Shown: positions 62,396 through 64,000 of the stretch, piece after piece
Layout of the letters: each line of letters opens with the position of its first letter
Numbering within the stretch: the first letter of the stretch is position 1
Assembly: GCA_030710605.1 (NCBI GenBank)
Contig: CP092874.1
Coordinates: forward strand, 69,637,337-69,701,336
Source: Cordylochernes scorpioides
Taxonomy: Eukaryota; Arthropoda; Arachnida; Pseudoscorpiones; Chernetidae
Length of the DNA stretch: 64,000 nt
Direction: 5' to 3'
The notes under the pieces: generated by a model
Told to the model about the DNA's origin: nothing
Database searches by the model: none
What the model saw: the letters and a program-made list of their open reading frames with translations, nothing else
Made by a program: the position numbers and the translations under genes

Positions 62396-64000
62396 CCACC
62401 ATGGCCTGGTACTGTATGTCAATAAATGTTATGTACTCACAGTGCAATCAGTTACGACCCTCTAGCCACCATGGCCTGGTACTATATTTCAATAAATGTT
62501 ATGTACTCACAGTGCAATCAGTTACAATCCTCTAGCCACCATGGCCTGGTACTATATGTTAATAAATGTTGTGTACTTACAGTGCAATCCGTCACAACCC
62601 TCTAGCCACCATGGCCTGGTACTATATGTCAATAAATGTTATGTACTTACAGTGCAATCCGTCACAACCCTCTAGCCACCATGGCCTGGTACTATATGTC
62701 AATAAATGTTGTGTACTTACAGTGCAATCCGTCACAACCCTCTAGGCAACATGGCCTGGTACTATATGTCAATAAATGTTACGAACTCACAGTGCAATCA
62801 GTTACAATCCTCTAGCCACCATGGCCTGGTACTATATATTAATAAATGCTGTGTACTTACAGTGCAATCCGTCACAACCCTCTAGGCAACATGGCCTGGT
62901 ACTATATGTCAATAAATGTTGTGTGCTTACAGTGCAATCAGTTACAATCCTCTAGCCACCATGGCCTGGTACTATATGTCAATAAATGTTGTGTACTCAC
63001 AGTGCAATCAGTTACAACCCTCTAGGCAACATGGCCTGATACTATATGTCAATAAATGTTGTGTACTTACAGTGCAATCCGTCACAACCCTCTAGGCAAC
63101 ATGGCCTGGTACTATATGTCAATAAATGTCATGTACTTACAGTGCAATCCGTCACAACCCTCTAGCCACCATGTCCTGGTACTATATGTCAATAAATGTT
63201 ATGTACTCACAGTGCAATCAGTTACAATCCTCTAGCCACCATGGCCTGGTACTATATGTCAATAAATGTTATGTACTCACAGTGCAATCAGTTACAACCC
63301 TCAAGCCACCATAGCCTGGTACTATATGTTAATAAATGTTATGTACTCACAGTGCAATCAGTTACAATCCTCTAGCCACCATGGCCTGGTACTATATGTT
63401 AATAAATGGCGTGCACTTACAGTGCAATCAGTTACGACCCTCTAGCCACCATGGCCTGGTACTATATATTAATAAATGTTATGTACTCACAGTGCAATCA
63501 GTTACGACCCTCTAGCCACCATGGCCTGGTACTATATATTAATAAATGTTGTGTACTTACAGTGCAATCCGTCACAACCCTCTAGCCACCATGGCCTGGT
63601 ACTATATGTTAATAAATGTTGTGTACTTACAGTGCAATCCGTCACAACCCTCTAGGGAACATGGCCTGGTACTATATGTCAATAAATGTTGTGTACTTAC
63701 AGTGCAATCCGTCACAACCCTCTAGCCACCATGGCCTGGTACTATATGTTAATAAATGTTGTGTACTTACAGTGCAATCCGTCACAACCCTCTAGGGAAC
63801 ATGGCCTGGTACTATATGTCAATAAATGTTGTGTACTTACAGTGCAATCCGTCACAACCCTCTAGCCACCATGGCCTGGTACTATATGTCAATAAATGTT
63901 ATGTACTCACAGTGCAATCCGTCACAACCCTCTAGCCACCATGGCCTGGTACTATATGTCAATAAATGTTATGTACTTACAGTGCAATCCGTCACAACCC
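62396..64000 (+). repeat. 70-bp satellite, ~23 copies, runs off window
   Basis: Exact 70-bp period: 'gccaccatggcctggtacta', 'gtcaataaatgttatgtact', 'cacagtgcaatcagttacaa'. Two main variants (cagttacaatcc vs ccgtcacaaccc; tactcac vs tacttac) alternate in blocks. 70 is not a multiple of 3, so no long frame exists. The true length is unknown. Confidence 0.95.

Noticed and set aside
62396..64000. CRISPR or coding repeat array
   Set aside because: 70-bp head-to-tail satellite with no spacers; period not divisible by 3.

Overview
This window is about 64 kb of AT-rich nuclear DNA from an animal, and almost all of it is transposon-derived. BEL/Pao, Penelope-like, Tc1/mariner, pogo/Tigger and Helitron elements, LINE tails and tRNA-derived SINEs occur together. 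Candidate exons are bounded by splice-site-like signals, and long arrays of simple satellites are common. This fits an invertebrate metazoan (arthropod or mollusc are both possible); the sequence alone does not fix the taxon. No complete host gene is visible. The best host-gene signals are one C2H2 zinc-finger exon (35.2 kb, minus), a possible zinc-ribbon exon (14.0 kb, minus) and a GC-rich promoter-like island (31 kb).

Layout. 0-5 kb: palindromic MITEs, two decayed Tc1-type transposases and a 24-26 bp minisatellite. 5-9 kb: a decayed minus-strand BEL/Pao element with LTR remnants, a 51-bp repeat and a SINE insertion. 9-13.5 kb: AT desert with one perfect 52-bp inverted repeat. 13.5-20.4 kb: possible exon, a Helitron carrying a tRNA-Gly-like gene, a solo LTR, a Penelope-type palindrome holding a pogo-type MITE, LINE 3' ends, a U2-derived higher-order satellite, and a second Helitron inside a tandem array. 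20.4-32 kb: endonuclease-domain ORF, 39-bp satellite, SINEs, a second tRNA-Gly Helitron, a truncated Penelope-like element with a GIY-YIG domain and target duplication, promoter-like island. 32-45 kb: internally deleted Tigger element, solo LTRs, zinc-finger exon beside an array that copies its splice acceptor, a mariner-type remnant, a Helitron, a 0.94-kb LTR element, a full SINE. 45-52 kb: palindromes, LINE end, small Helitron with a tRNA-like insert, mariner remnant split by two solo LTRs. 52-61 kb: a nearly intact BEL/Pao element in a ~112-bp satellite, with an unusual duplicated LTR-plus-flank arrangement that also duplicates a Helitron. 62.4-64 kb: a 70-bp satellite running off the window end.

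The genes do not form a pathway. What links them is nesting: many insertions can be proved because the empty site is present elsewhere in the same window, or because target duplications are intact. Two themes deserve attention. Helitrons sharing one 3' end have picked up different cargo, including tRNA-like genes. In addition, at least ten dispersed palindromes or repeats carry a C-x-G-A-x-G-A / hairpin / GAAA motif that resembles the hammerhead-ribozyme core known from Penelope-like elements.
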